A stretch of 64,000 bases of DNA from Nematopogon swammerdamellus (GCA_946902875.1 OX336351.1:3841761-3905760); one strand, 5' to 3'. Positions 13,201 to 21,182 are shown, counted from the first letter of the stretch. Made by a program: numbers and translations. Notes: generated by a model not told the origin, from the sequence alone.

Positions 13201-16200
13201 TGGAATTGAGGTGTCTTTTTACCTGTATAAGGAACTGCTCAAATTTGATAGTAACTTGCAGCTCATGCTTCCTGTTTATATCTTCCGTGCTCGATAGAAC
13301 CTGTATTTGTGCCGCATGAAACGAGGATTCTATGTCAGGGAGGCTATTAGTTGCAATTTCGAAAGATAAAGAATCACCACTTGATAGGCTTAGCAAATGC
13401 TCCAGCCTCAACAACGCATAATCCCGCGCCACACGAAACATATTCGCACTGTCGCCACTCTGCGGTTGAGCTTTACCTTGCTCAGGATTGCCCATTTTTA
13501 TTCACTTATTATCAATAATGCGGGAAACTGCACTGAATTTATTCAGCTGTTGCAAACTGTCAAACATGCAAAAGTAACTTTTTTTTTTTTTTTTAATTTA
13601 TGGCTTGGATGCCAGGTCCAGCCTCAATGCAAGAGAAAAAGCTATTTTGTTTACACCCGCACCCAATCAGCACACAAAATTAGTGCAAATGAAAAGAAAA
13701 TTAATGTAAATAATTTGTTATTTGTAATTAAAATAATAAACCAACAAACTTAAAAAAATATATATTATTTAAATAATGCACCAACAACAGATTGGAATTT
13801 GTCCACAAAGTATATATTACCAATTTATCCCTTAGTCGCCTTTTACGACATGCACGGGGAGAGATGCAGTGGGGCTATTCTTATTAAGTACCGCCCCCAC
13901 ACAGTACTATACCAACATATAATTACGAGAAACGAGAAAAATGTGCTTTAATATATTGCAAATATATAGTTGCGAAAAACGAGAAAAATGTACTATATAT
14001 TGCAAATATATATTTACGAGAAACGAGAAAAAATTTATATTGCAAACGAGAAACACGAAAAAATCTCCACAGGTAACTTTTCAATTTAAATTCGGATCGA
14101 AGGGCCAAAGAAATGTGCGAAAATGAGAAAGTGGACTGTATTGAAAAAATGTGAATTTGGTAGAAATAATCAAACAAAAAAAAGGGCTACCTTGCTGTGG
14201 AGTTGGAGGTGCTTACTGGCGCCCTAGGACGCCGTTACCTGTATCCTTCCGCCGGTTGGGGGCCCCGCCGTGGAGATCGCCAGGCTAGACACTTATAGGG
14301 CACCAGTGAAGAAAACTTTGCGTAGGACAAATTTTATCTTTTAGAAAAATCGAGAAGCTTGTGTGCACTCATGGTGTTGTAACGAGAGAAGAGCGAATGA
14401 AGGTAGCTCACAATGATTGTGCGAAAAAGTGAAAATTACAAATATTTTAAATTAACCTGTGGAGATTATTTTCATTCTACCCACAGGGTACACTGGATAA
14501 GTTTAAGGCTACACATACGAAAACTGAACAATAAAACAATTTGTACCGTGTGGGGCCGGTAGGTAATTTAAAAGAATAGCCCCATTGCATCTCTCCCCTT
14601 GTATGTCGTAAAAGGCGACTAAGGGATATGACTCCCTATATTACTACGTAGTAGGGTTTAATCCGCTCGGATTGATACCACCGCACTAAATGAAAGGTCG
14701 GTCGAAACGGCTACCTATGTAAACAGTGTTCAGTGTAGGCGGCACAACCAAAGGGAAGCACTGACGTGGCACCAAGTTCGCCCGGTGTTATGGGCTGACA
14801 TCACGGATGTTGTATGTGATGTAGCCAACTGTGTCTGATTCCATAAAAAAAAATTAAAAAAAGATGATTTGCACAAAAACACAGAATGCAAGCTGTTTGA
14901 AAGGAATAATAATGCCACACTATGCCAAAACACTATGCCACTTAATCTCTGGCAAAGGCAGACTTATTGCCTTTAGCAATTTATTCAGTCAACACGGTTC
15001 CAACTGGCCATAAGTACTTGGGTACTTGGGTTGAAAATAAGAATAAAATATTTTTCAAAGAATTTTTGTCATCCTGGAATTTTGCCATCATATTCATACA
15101 TTTCATAATCAGACCTGGAAAACCCTATCTATATTAATATGTTTGATAAAAAAAACACAGTATGTTGAAATTTTATATCGTCTTTCAACTCTTTACAGAC
15201 ATAAGCAGATGTTCGACCCGCCGTTGCCGGCCGAAAAGATCAACACAATCGACAACCTGCAAATGTCCGTTATCGACAAGATCTACATCGAATTCAGCAA
15301 ACCGTGGTGGCCGGAGTCCGTCTGTTTCTTCAACACCGTCTGGAGGCCGGAGGACAAGGCCAAATTCACCAAGGACGAGTGGTGGCTGACCCAAGTATAC
15401 CGTTTGAGCTTAGTGGAGTCCCAACCTAACTTACTCTGCGCCTGGGTTGTGGGAGAGGGAGCAAAGGCGATGGAAGCGGACACTGTTGAAGCATTGAGGA
15501 GAGGAATTGAGAAGATTCTGGACACGTTCTTTAGGAAAAATTACTCTGTGTCGGATATTGTCGCTATCAAAAGGTGGGTGCATCGCAGCTGTGATTGGGT
15601 GACTTGAGTCTTTACTGAAATGGAACGACCAGGTTAAGATTCTAAGATCCGCTTTGGACAACACAGTCCTAAAAAGTCTATTTATTTCACATCGTAAAGG
15701 CACTTACGATACATGTCAGTTGCTTCAACGTTGAGTCTGGATTTTTGGCACATATGTCGACATCTATTGCCGTATTTACAACACAGCGACACGGCAGATG
15801 CTTGATGATCAATTGACCTAATACTTCACTGTGTGATACGAGAAGACTTTGACTTATTGTAACACAAGCTGTTCCGACGTCTTCGCTTTACAGAAAAAAT
15901 ATATATCCTTTAACCATCCTGAGATGTGCTAGAATATATCCTATAACCATTCTGAGATGTGCTGGAATATATCATATAACCATTCTGAGATGTGCTACAA
16001 TATATCCTATAACCATCCTTAGATGTGCTACAATATATCCTATAACCATTCATTCTGAGGTGAGCTAGAATATACCAGACCCAGAAAGATGTAACTTTCT
16101 GGTAAAATTTGCATAAAATGTGATGAACTCAAATATACCGATGGTACCTAAGACTGAAATGTATAAATAAAAAAATAAAATATCCTATAACCATTCTGAG

Positions 16201-16671
16201 ATCTGCTAGAATATAACTAACCATTCTGATATCTGCTAGAATATATCCTATAACCATCCTGAGATGTGCTAGAATATGTCCTATAACCATTCTGAGATGT
16301 GCTAGAATATATCCTATACCTAACCATTCTGAGGTGTGCTCGAATATATCCTATAACCATTCTGAGATGTGCTCGAATATATCCTATAACCATTCTGAGG
16401 TGTGCTTTATTGATTAGGATATAATTTCAGAACGCGCTGGGCCAGCGATCCTCTCACCCGTGGTGCCTACGCTTACCGCTGCGCTGACACCGAAGCCAAG
16501 GGCGGAAGCGCTGAGACCCTCGGGCGACCGCTGCTAGACGACCGATCGGCCCCGGTTGTCTGCTTCGCGGGTGAGGCGACCTCGCCCCACCACCACGGCG
16601 CGATGCACGGGGCCGTCGAGACCGGCTTTCAGGAAGCTCAGAGAATTATCGATCATATCAAGAATGCTTAG
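1263..16671 (+). CDS. flavin-containing amine oxidase (polyamine/spermine oxidase-like), copy A, six coding exons
   Basis: Coding exons by eye: 1263-1429, 3753-3965, 4722-4923, 7303-7490, 15199-15573, 16431-16671 (stop TAG). The joined frame is open, 461 aa. Introns are GT-AG and the phases match copy B exactly. Seen: an N-terminal FAD-binding Rossmann motif GMGLAG (residues 8-13) with the ribose-binding Glu at 31 and GGR at 37-39; a Lys at 284 in an IDKIYIEF context, the place of the active-site lysine in this family; and the C-terminal FAD motif FAGEAT (427-432). Family knowledge: such enzymes oxidise polyamines or related amines with FAD and release H2O2. The substrate is not readable here; anon-37Cs-like or acetylpolyamine oxidase are the likeliest annotations. 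Odd: Glu58 replaces the His of the usual W-x-H-G motif that copy B keeps. Introns are enlarged by SINEs, a LINE end, a BEL/Pao element (intron 4) and a satellite (intron 5). No signal peptide is seen. Confidence 0.9.
1440..1570 (-). mobile_element. RTE-type LINE C-terminal remnant
   Basis: The reverse strand encodes a short frame ending in GEAYVQQ, the signature C-terminal end of RTE-like reverse transcriptases in insects. It lies directly after the exon 1 donor of the amine oxidase gene. It is a fragment only. Confidence 0.5.
1655..1812. repeat. minisatellite, ~31-bp unit, about 5 copies
   Basis: Tandem units of about 31 bp with the core CTTATCCCCTGATTCCGCG are repeated about five times with few changes, inside intron 1 of amine oxidase copy A. 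Confidence 0.85.
1916..2312 (-). mobile_element. tRNA-headed SINE, body type I
   Basis: A poly-T run on the left (the poly-A tail on the minus strand), then the type I body (CACGGTTGGCTACAT... GTTTCGACCGACG), ending right in a tRNA-like head whose complement carries an A-box-like TAGCTCAGTGG and a B-box-like GGTTCGGATTCC. Lies in intron 1 of copy A. Confidence 0.75.
2613..2990 (-). mobile_element. tRNA-headed SINE, body type I
   Basis: Second copy of the same SINE in the same orientation and intron as the preceding copy, again with left poly-T and a right tRNA-like head. Between the two, about 2405-2530, the reverse strand holds a short LINE C-terminal remnant (FNLGVFKR-like). Confidence 0.75.
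3131..3540 (+). mobile_element. LINE 3'-terminal coding fragment
   Basis: Reads in one frame from DGMTLVPW to a final stop at 3538-3540, with ETLG.W, LAIQRGNAASVLGT and LDEVF motifs that I recognise as the C-terminal end of LINE reverse transcriptase proteins. One in-frame TGA sits where the sister copy at 19150-19557 has Trp. A 5'-truncated dead copy in intron 1 of amine oxidase A. Confidence 0.7.
4924..5761. other. intron 3 of copy A, left part: non-coding
   Basis: No gene. About 5025-5160 holds a dispersed fragment with a CTGT microsatellite (GTCTGTCTGTCTGTC) of a kind seen elsewhere in the window. The rest is AT-rich sequence without recognised content. Confidence 0.4.
5762..6058 (+). 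mobile_element. tRNA-headed SINE, body type I
   Basis: Starts with a tRNA-like head (GGTAGCTCAGCGGTGCGG), runs through the type I body and ends in CCATAAAAAAA. It lies in intron 3 of amine oxidase A. Partial copies of the same body follow at about 6090-6170 and 6530-6640. Confidence 0.7.
6751..7140 (+). mobile_element. SINE-like element, GTGTGGGGCC head with body type II
   Basis: The 5' module (CTGCATCTCTCCCC, TCGTAAAAGGCGACTAAGGG) appears twice in tandem (about 6751-6820 and 6832-6900). It is followed by the type II body (CTCGCCACCTCTCACCTTGG, CACAACACCGATTACTCTGC) and a GTATGTA-type tail. Intron 3 of copy A, just before exon 4. Confidence 0.7.
7780..8194 (-). repeat. BEL/Pao 3' LTR
   Basis: 415 bp. 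On the element's strand it begins TGTTCAG and ends CGCACA, the usual TG...CA ends. The purine-rich run just inside it (about 8195-8212, TTGGTGGGCGGAA on the minus strand) is the likely polypurine tract. Confidence 0.93.
8348..13495 (-). CDS. BEL/Pao Gag-Pol polyprotein, 1715 aa, intact
   Basis: One frame from ATG 13495 to stop 8348. Domains in order: a Gag region (DUF1759-like, near residues 120-260); Cys/His knuckles (about 330-400, CVICSESHNVWTC, CINC, CSKC); an aspartic protease with DSAS (about 455); a reverse transcriptase with TADIKQMYRQ and the catalytic YIDD (about 790-900), the BEL form of YxDD; an RNase H-like region with FCDAS; integrase with an HHCC zinc motif (H...H...C..C, about 1350-1400) and a DDE core with VDYAGPF and SDRGTNF; and a C-terminal DUF5641-like region (RMKWGKHH..LQVGTMVLI). 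The order PR-RT-RH-IN fits BEL/Pao. All key motifs seen are in place, so the protein could be active. It is copied by reverse transcription through the flanking LTRs. Confidence 0.95.
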   Translation of the reverse strand: MGNPEQGKAQPQSGDSANMFRVARDYALLRLEHLLSLSSGDSLSFEIATNSLPDIESSFHAAQIQVLSSTEDINRKHELQVTIKFEQFLIQVKRHLNSITTAKSVTKTTLTAAPAPTSIIKLPRITLKPFNGQLENWLPFIELFNSLIHCKQELCDVEKLHYLISSLEGKPLDLIKGFPITSASYKDAYDTLYRHYNRTRHIAATVYEKLLSCDSAKLSNASELQRLDNTFVENLAILDKFQLPDKNFMLVHLFWSKLDRTTRELFELEHQSDETPKFENLQAFVRKRFQALSLANPSSSTPTNTTKKVVEKTASTTQSNTHKKSCFVSTGPTCVICSESHNVWTCPKFLERDPKSRYNLVKEKNLCINCLSSTHTVKYCRSKSRCSKCNFSHNTTLHFPRTTSESQTSSSETSSHPPVTLACHNLQSPSHVLLSTAQVEVKDRIGNFVKIRVLVDSASETNFLSESCRVRLGLDIVKNRRSVDGIGRSTAAVLGHLSCTIRPVASAHSDQIIFDAHVLPVICHDMPTTQIEASKWEHIQSIKLADPDFATPGPIDGLLGADIFSSSLRPGIIRGDASQPNAMNTIFGWVLLGGVRSDTPSSSLSAHPVTLHASLDQSLKRFWEIENIPFPKSESLAPEDAMCEKSFIENYSRNEEGRYIVPLPFRNPDLKPTFSGSRVLALKRLFSLEKRLDKDPALRKNYVDFIDDYAASHHLEEVSPSQIDAGNFFYIPHHGILKPESTSTPLRVVFDGSAKDILGVSLNSSLLVGQKLQTNIFNLLLRFRWHSVVFTADIKQMYRQILVAPEHTDYQRILWRTTPSEPVKDYRLLTVTYGVTSAPFQALRAVAQLARDGRAQYPAAASILERDLYIDDVVSGSRNLDEALKLKSELNGLFASAGFHLRKWSSNVKDFFTDVETSDLYSKDFHSFDDVDFSLKILGLQWQPNMDYFTFKVSIQERPCTKRTILSEVAKVFDPLGILAPTTFLAKYLLQLLWTAGVSWDDAPPSSIVHQWERYLSELPSLSSLSLPRRIVSDIEGFQLHGFCDASERGYCAVVYFRVKNDQGEYAVRLVCAKSKVSPLKSITIPRLELCAALLLSDLIQAVVTALEPLCRIENINAWSDSSVALTWIKSYPSKWKTFISNRVSHIQDQVPPQCWRHVRSCDNPADCGSRGLLPEALLQHHLWWSGPSWLQQSEETWPTSNSDLASDFVDAVECEQKICTLLSSMNVDFIQHLLNKFSSLRTLVNVLVYCFRFVHNASHADSKLIGPLSLHERDNALTFLLKHTQEVSFATEIIAISKSQLNSLPKMFRKLSLFLDEAGLLRVGGRLTRANIHYDSKHPVLLPRQHRLTFLIIQEYHERHCHPGLQTLHHLLCQNYWILSPKRAIRSVISLCHKCFRANPKLAPPPLMGDLPAYRINQLKSFSSSSVDYAGPFTISLGRYRGAKSYKAYVCLFVCTATKAVHIELASELTTDAFLAALRRLVARRGRVSLLISDRGTNFVGASNTLKTIMAQAAEQQDIKFKFNPPGSPHFSGLAEAGIKSVKTHLARVIGTQRLTFEEMYTVLTQIESVLNSRPLTPVSSDPTDLSALTPGHFLTLEPLSSVPAPDVSTCNINRLDRWSLLQRMHQDFWKRFHVEYLHSLQQRMKWGKHHPNLQVGTMVLIADELSPPLRWRVGRIQQLHPGSDGISRVVTVRTASGQMQRPVVKLCPLPLQD
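13826..13912 (-). mobile_element. GTGTGGGG-type SINE head fragment inside the BEL/Pao leader
   Basis: About 87 bp match the shared SINE 5' module in reverse (TTAGTCGCCTTTTACGACAT, GGAGAGATGCAGTGGG). It lies between the 5' LTR and the Gag start of the BEL/Pao element. No body or tail is attached. Confidence 0.7.
13921..14062. repeat. tandem leader repeat in BEL/Pao
   Basis: About three degenerate ~45-55 bp units (ACGAGAAACGAGAAAAA then ATATTGCAAATATAT) in the element's untranslated leader. Confidence 0.7.
14114..14530 (-). repeat. BEL/Pao 5' LTR
   Basis: 417 bp, the same as the other LTR apart from an extra GT near 14361. A possible primer-binding site, TGGCCCTTCGATCCGAA on the minus strand (about 14091-14107), begins six bases inside the LTR; I could not assign the tRNA. 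Confidence 0.93.
14545..14862 (+). mobile_element. SINE, GTGTGGGGCC head with body type I
   Basis: Begins TACCGTGTGGGGCCGGTA, passes through TCGTAAAAGGCGACTAAGGG into the type I body (ACTACGTAGTAGGGTTTAAT) and ends CCATAAAAAAAAATT. It sits right beside the BEL/Pao insertion in intron 4 of copy A. Confidence 0.75.
15893..16405. repeat. satellite in intron 5 of copy A, ~33-bp unit, about 12 copies
   Basis: Tandem units with the core AATATATCCTATAACCATTC then TGAGATGTGCTAG are repeated about twelve times, broken once at about 16069-16170 by unique sequence. The last unit ends about 25 bp before the acceptor of exon 6, so the branch-point zone adjoins the array. Confidence 0.9.
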
Positions 16672-17461
16672 ATACAGTTTGAGCAGTTAGAACATTTGAA
16701 TCGTATAGTTCCAGAACCCGCCAAATCCATTTCTCTAAAAAGTAGTTAACCGTTTCGAATTAAGTATTAAATTTGTCACTTTTCTGTTAAAATATCATGT
16801 TCCAAACATGAGAGAATAGCAAAGAAAAATTAACATTCGTTCCAATAACCGCCAGCTCCATCGTCCTTTGAATGTCGAGTCGAATGTTGAGTCTATAAAT
16901 TTTGCGACATTCAACAGTAACAAGCATATTAGAACATTTACATAAGGTATGGCGTATGGTAAGGTAGGCGAACGTATCCTATCCCTTACAGAGAGAATGG
17001 GAATGGCTATAAAGTACCAGGGCAGCAGAAATGATAGGAGGTTTGCAAATTGCCACAAAGGAAGTTCACTTACTGTATCTGTGTTTTCTGGTAAGTGGGT
17101 CAGAACGCCCCTCAAAATTAAATGTAATTGGATCGAAAGGCCACAATTATTATTTTTTTTACAGTGGGTCCTGGGTATGGGTCAGAACGCCACGAGATCC
17201 AACGTTCGGATGCTTGAGATTATATTAATATAGTAGCAAAATAATTCAACGCAGCTCCTTGTAACACTCTCCGTAGTACAGTAAGTTTAGTACAAACTTG
17301 ACAGCGTACCAGCCAGACCGTGAGAAGATAGGAATTCAAACCGTTCACTCAAATACATAGATAAGATAATGTAAGATAAGTGTGTAATTATGATAAAGTA
17401 AATAGTTGGAACAGTGCGGCCGCAGAGCGCGGGAGTGTGAGCAGGTATTTATAATTTAACA
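16672..17461. other. 3' flank of amine oxidase A, non-coding
   Basis: Begins with the 3' UTR of copy A. No AATAAA is near; ATTAAA at 16766-16771 is the best candidate for a poly(A) signal. No further gene is recognised. Confidence 0.45.
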
Positions 17462-17692
17462 AGCTGTGCCCGCGGCTCCGCCCGCTCTCATATTTCACTT
17501 CACTGCTAACCTCATAAGCTATTTAGCGTGATAGTAAGTAGCCTATAGTTGATGGGAAGAATCAAGCTATCCGTAGAATTTTGTTTTATTAAAATCGGTT
17601 CAGTAGTTCTCGAGTTATAAGCGGACAGACAGACACTCAGACACTCAGACAGAAAGCAGACGTTGGATTTTATTATAGGTAAGGATTTGGAT
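17462..17692 (+). repeat. dispersed repeat with GCCCGCGGCTCCGCCCGC start
   Basis: GCCCGCGGCTCCGCCCGCTC, then GATAGTAAGTAGCCTATAG, TCGGTTCAGTAGTTCTCGAG and a GACAGACAG run. The same repeat recurs at 22230-22620 and, inverted, at 22830-23045. It resembles 3' ends of RTE-type non-autonomous elements common in Lepidoptera. Confidence 0.6.
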
Positions 17693-17724
17693 CCTTGAAC
17701 AAAACCATTTTGCTCAGGCATCAA

Positions 17725-18030
17725 TAGGCAGTCAATTTACACCTACGCTGCTTCACCGTTCGGAACCGGCGTAAAACTGTAGGTACCTTCCCTTGCCCAT
17801 TACTAGGTGGTAGGCTCAAATTGTAGCCGACTGGGTTGGTACCACCGTACTGGATGTAATATGGCCGCATAGCAACCTCGGTTGTGTTCTCCTCTAGTCC
17901 AGTATAGCCAGCAATCCAGGGAAGTCTCCGGTATGGCACCTACCTTCTCGGAGGTGATATTGGCTGGTCGGAGCATGCGCTTTGGCCCCTCCGACTCAGC
18001 CACCCATACGGGATTAAATTAAAAAAAAAT
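17725..18030 (+). mobile_element. SINE, body type P
   Basis: Contains TTCACCGTTCGGAACCGG (tRNA-like), ACTAGGTGGTAGGCTCAAAT, TCCAGTATAGCCAGCAATCC, GGAGGTGATATTGGCTGG, and ends in ATTAAAAAAAAA. Sister copies lie at 20075-20372, 40150-40265 and 55468-55712, all on the minus strand. Confidence 0.7.
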
Positions 18031-18125
18031 GTATCATTGAAATTCAAAACCCAGGCAGCAACTCTTCATCAACCGTTGAGTTGTGGCATCCATGTTTTCC
18101 TTCCAGTTCAGTTTAGCCGACATGA

Positions 18126-18220
18126 AATTAAGGGAAGCACTGACATGGCACCTAGTTCACCCGGTGTTATCGGCTGACATCACGGATGTAGCTGATGTGT
18201 CAGTTTCCATAAAAAAATAT
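18126..18220 (+). mobile_element. SINE type I 3' fragment
   Basis: Only the last ~95 bp of the type I body (AAGCACTGACATGGCACC to CAGTTTCCATAAAAAAA). Confidence 0.65.
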
Positions 18221-18960
18221 ATATATCTTACTTTCGAAGGATGTTACCTAGTGGTCATGGAGTCCGGTTTCAAATTCGAAGGTATTTTTAAAATTATTCC
18301 GTTAGTTTTAGTTTAGGTAGGCAGGTATATATATATGTATTCTATTTTCTCATCAACCAAAGATTATTAGAAGAATTATAAACTGTGGGAACCTACAGGT
18401 TAATTCCATAGCCCACAATAACGGAAATCTATCTACAACTTGGACGAGATTGATTTTCTATAATTCCTGCTACACCAAGAGAACCATAGTGAAGCAGCAC
18501 AGACGAAATTCTAGTGCTTTACCTCGAGCTACAAAATAATAATAATAATAAAAATAAGACAGGGAAATTGAAAATGTAAACAGGTTGTAACATTATTACA
18601 TAAGCAAAAACTACTATTTACTATTTAAATTCTCAGTGTAATTTTGCCTGTGATCCTGTGTTTTCTGTACAATATTTTCTTATTTTTACACAAAATACAC
18701 ATTTGGATTTGAATTTGAAAATATCACTTGTGATGTGCAATGTTTCTTTCAATTGTGTGCAATAAAGAGTTTCAAGTTTTCATTTTTTCTTTTTTCTTGT
18801 GTATTGTCTTATTTCGTATGCAACAACCTGCTCTCTGATGCAACAACAAATTCTTACGTAATAATTGTACTATGAATTAAATTATACATAGTAAATTCAA
18901 TCCTATTATATTTTTTTATATGTTTTGACAATTTTCTCTGAAAATTTACAAGTGCAGTCT
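18221..18960. other. AT-rich spacer between the amine oxidase genes
   Basis: No gene or clear element. It contains an AATAATAAT microsatellite (about 18536-18552) and long AT-rich sequence. Confidence 0.4.
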
Positions 18961-18965
18961 CGGGT

Positions 18966-19001
18966 CCTCCAAAAGAAGCGTATTCACGCTTCTTTTGGAG
19001 G
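18966..19001. repeat. perfect 16-bp hairpin
   Basis: Arms CCTCCAAAAGAAGCGT and its exact complement are separated by ATTC. The hairpin leads straight into a LINE 3' end (19002-19140). Confidence 0.85.
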
Positions 19002-19140
19002 CAGCGGCCAGGCCGGCTTGGCATTCGCAACGCCCGCATGCGATCGAATGTCCATGAGCGTCGCTCGCTGTACACCTTATGGGGTTATATCCTGTTTGTT
19101 ATGGGTGGCTCGGGGTCACATGTCGCGCTTACTATAAAAA
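19002..19140 (+). mobile_element. LINE 3' end fragment
   Basis: Shares CAGGCCGGCTTGGCATTCGC, CATGTCGCGCT and a CTATAAAAAAT end with the fragments at 45380-45525 and 50220-50565. It is the 3' end of one non-LTR retrotransposon family. Confidence 0.5.
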
Positions 19141-19149
19141 ATAATTTAT

Positions 19150-19557
19150 TATGACGGGATGACCTTGGTGCCTTGGTCGCGCGGTCAGGCTCTCGTCTGG
19201 GACGCCACTTGCGTCGACACGCTAGCTGATAGCTACGTTGTGTCGACAGCAAGAAAAGCTGGTGCAGCTGCTGAGGCTGCAGCGCTAGTGAAGCATAATC
19301 ATTATATTGAAATAGCACAAAATTATGAAATGATTGCTTTCGCTGTGGAAACATTAGGCCCCTGGTCAGCTGAAGCAAAGTCTCTCTGCAAGGATTAGTT
19401 AGGCAGTCGACTGATAGAAGTCTCCGGGGAGGCCCGAGCCGGGGCTTACCTCACTCAGCGCATTAGTCTGGCCATACAGAGGGCTAATGCGCTGAGTGTC
19501 TTGGGAACTTTCCCTGGATCGGTCGGTATGGATGAGATTTTTCATTTATCAACCTGA
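19150..19557 (+). mobile_element. LINE 3'-terminal coding fragment
   Basis: One frame from DGMTLVPW through LVWDATCVDTLADSY, AVETLGPWSAEAKS and RISLAIQRANA to LGTF and DEIF, ending at TGA 19555-19557. A single in-frame TAG at 19396-19398 breaks it. Same family as 3131-3540, which keeps sense where this copy has TAG and has TGA where this copy has Trp. Confidence 0.7.
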
Positions 19558-20074
19558 TTTACAGATCTCATTCATATCATTGGTCCGGGGTTGTTCTTTT
19601 TTCTTTTAACCCTAAAAATTACCTTATTTGTTCCTCTTGATTAAAGTAAACATTAGTCGAATAATTTTTTTGTAAGAATTGCATTGTACTAAAAAAAATT
19701 ACATAATTATGATTTATTTATGGTTCAATTTTCATTATGTATATTAATTTTTAATATTAAATCAAATAAATTGAATTAAACTAGCTATGTGGAATTTTAT
19801 TGTAATTAACGTGTAGGGAACTGGACGAAACTCACTCTATGGTTTTTTGTTGTCTATGGTCCGAAACAAATATGTGTAATTCCCCTGATCACTTTCGTGC
19901 AAATGGGGGCGCGCCGTTCTATACCTATTGAGAGATCACAGAACAACGAATATTTCATTAGTGGTAGAATTGTCGAACTATGTATTTAGTGATGCCCCAC
20001 CCGGATTGATACCACCGCACTTACAGGAAAACGGAGTGTGGGAAGACCGCCCGCCAGGTGGGACGAGGACATCA
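19558..20074. other. AT-rich spacer
   Basis: No gene recognised. Runs of A and T and a low-complexity stretch near 19660-19790. Confidence 0.4.
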
Positions 20075-20372
20075 AGTAGGTCTTTTTTCTTATGTAATCC
20101 GGTATCGGTGGCTGAGTTGGAGGGGCCAAAGCGCATGCTCCGACCAGCCAATATCACCTCCGAGAAGGTAGGTGCCATACCGGAGACTTCCCTGGATTGC
20201 TGGCTATACTGGACTAGAGGAGAACACAACCGAGGTTGCTATGCGGCCATCTTACATCCAGTACGGTGATACCAACCCAGTCGGCTACAAATTGAGCCTA
20301 CCACCTAGTAAGGGGCAAGGGAAGGGAACTACAGTTTTACACCGGTTCCGAACGGTGAAGCAGCAGGTGTAG
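20075..20372 (-). mobile_element. SINE, body type P
   Basis: Poly-T at left, then ATGTAATCCGGTATCGGTGG, GCGCATGCTCCGACCAGCC, CATCTTACATCCAGTACGG and a right end with CGGTTCCGAACGGTGAAGC. The reverse of the copy at 17725-18030. Confidence 0.7.
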
Positions 20373-20410
20373 GTATGCACGTAATTTTTTTCGTCAGAAA
20401 AAACTCATTT

Positions 20411-20487
20411 GTACACGCCGACGGGATTCGAACCGCGGACCTCTCGCATGAGAAGCCGATGCCCAAACCACTCGGCCACCCGCCGCT
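20411..20487 (-). repeat. tRNA-like sequence (degenerate, probably SINE head)
   Basis: The minus strand carries GTGGCCGAGTGGTTTGGGC (D-arm-like A box) and GCGGTTCGAATCCCG (T-arm-like B box) at tRNA spacing. The acceptor and T stems do not pair well, so I do not call a working tRNA gene. About 20530-20600 encodes a GEAYVQQ-like LINE end. Confidence 0.5.
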
Positions 20488-20649
20488 TAAAAGTCGGCGG
20501 AAAGCAGTGGTTCCGTACCGCTGAAGACCGGTAGGACTAGAGGAAAATTGGAGAGGCGTATGTCCAGCAGTGGACGCTTACACGCTGACTTGACTTTATA
20601 TCGTGAAGGCGGGTTGGTTTTCAAACTTGGTGAGAAAGACCACGTGGGT

Positions 20650-20850
20650 GGGATCGCTACTTAAAAATAATAGCCCCACTCCATCTCTCACCGTGCATGT
20701 CGTAAAATACGACTAAGAAATAAGGGCAAGATGGCGTGCATAAGGGCGACAGGATAGCCACCTCTCACCTTGGCACGCTCCTTCCACCGATGCATGCAGC
20801 AGGTGGGTCTTCGTGGCTTACTGCGTCGCGCGAATTTCCACTGAATCAAC
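20650..20850 (+). mobile_element. SINE-like, GTGTGGGG head with body type II (partial)
   Basis: A degenerate head (CTCACCGTGCATGTCGTAAA), then CCACCTCTCACCTTGGCACG and AGCAGGTGGGTCTTCGTG. The copy stops before the usual tail. Confidence 0.6.
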
Positions 20851-20870
20851 GAATTAGACCGCCCCGGCGC

Positions 20871-20931
20871 GCTACCTACCGCCCGGTGGACCGCCGCCGC
20901 CGCGGCGGCGGTCCACCGGGCGGTAGGTAGC
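20871..20931. repeat. perfect 30-bp GC-rich palindrome
   Basis: Two 30-nt arms (20871-20900 and 20902-20931) are exact complements around a single base. The arm starts GCTACCTACCGCCCGGTGGA. It could form a very stable cruciform or RNA hairpin. Confidence 0.9.
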
Positions 20932-21182
20932 GGTTAGCGCGCGCAAGTACATTGAGTGCGTGAGGCCTGGCGCAGGGACAGAGAAGATAGGTAATTTGCT
21001 CACTCACCGGGCGAAGTAGGTCTCCAGAATCCTCGCAGACGGCAGGATGTACACCACCGCAGGGACTGCAGAGCCGGCGTGCTCTGCAGCGTCCGAGTCC
21101 TCACGAATTAACTTAAAAACTACTCACTCTAAAACGTCACTGTCGCAATCTCACTAACTATACACACACTCCTGTTCGTAAC

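Larger units (their letters stand above)
7780..14530 (-). mobile_element. complete BEL/Pao LTR retrotransposon
   Basis: 6751 bp, flanked by a perfect 5-bp duplication ATAAA (7775-7779 and 14531-14535), as expected for BEL/Pao. The two LTRs (7780-8194 and 14114-14530) differ, as far as I can read, only by one GT dinucleotide. The single Gag-Pol frame is uninterrupted. The element lies in antisense in intron 4 of amine oxidase A. No env-like frame is present. The near-identical LTRs indicate a recent insertion. Confidence 0.95.

Noticed and set aside
15162..15703. Alternative frames over exon 5 of amine oxidase A
   Set aside because: The frame used matches copy B and joins in phase with flanking exons; the others are shadows.
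20411..20487. Functional tRNA gene on the minus strand
   Set aside because: Stem pairing is poor and the anticodon arm is unclear; adjoining LINE fragments suggest a retroelement.
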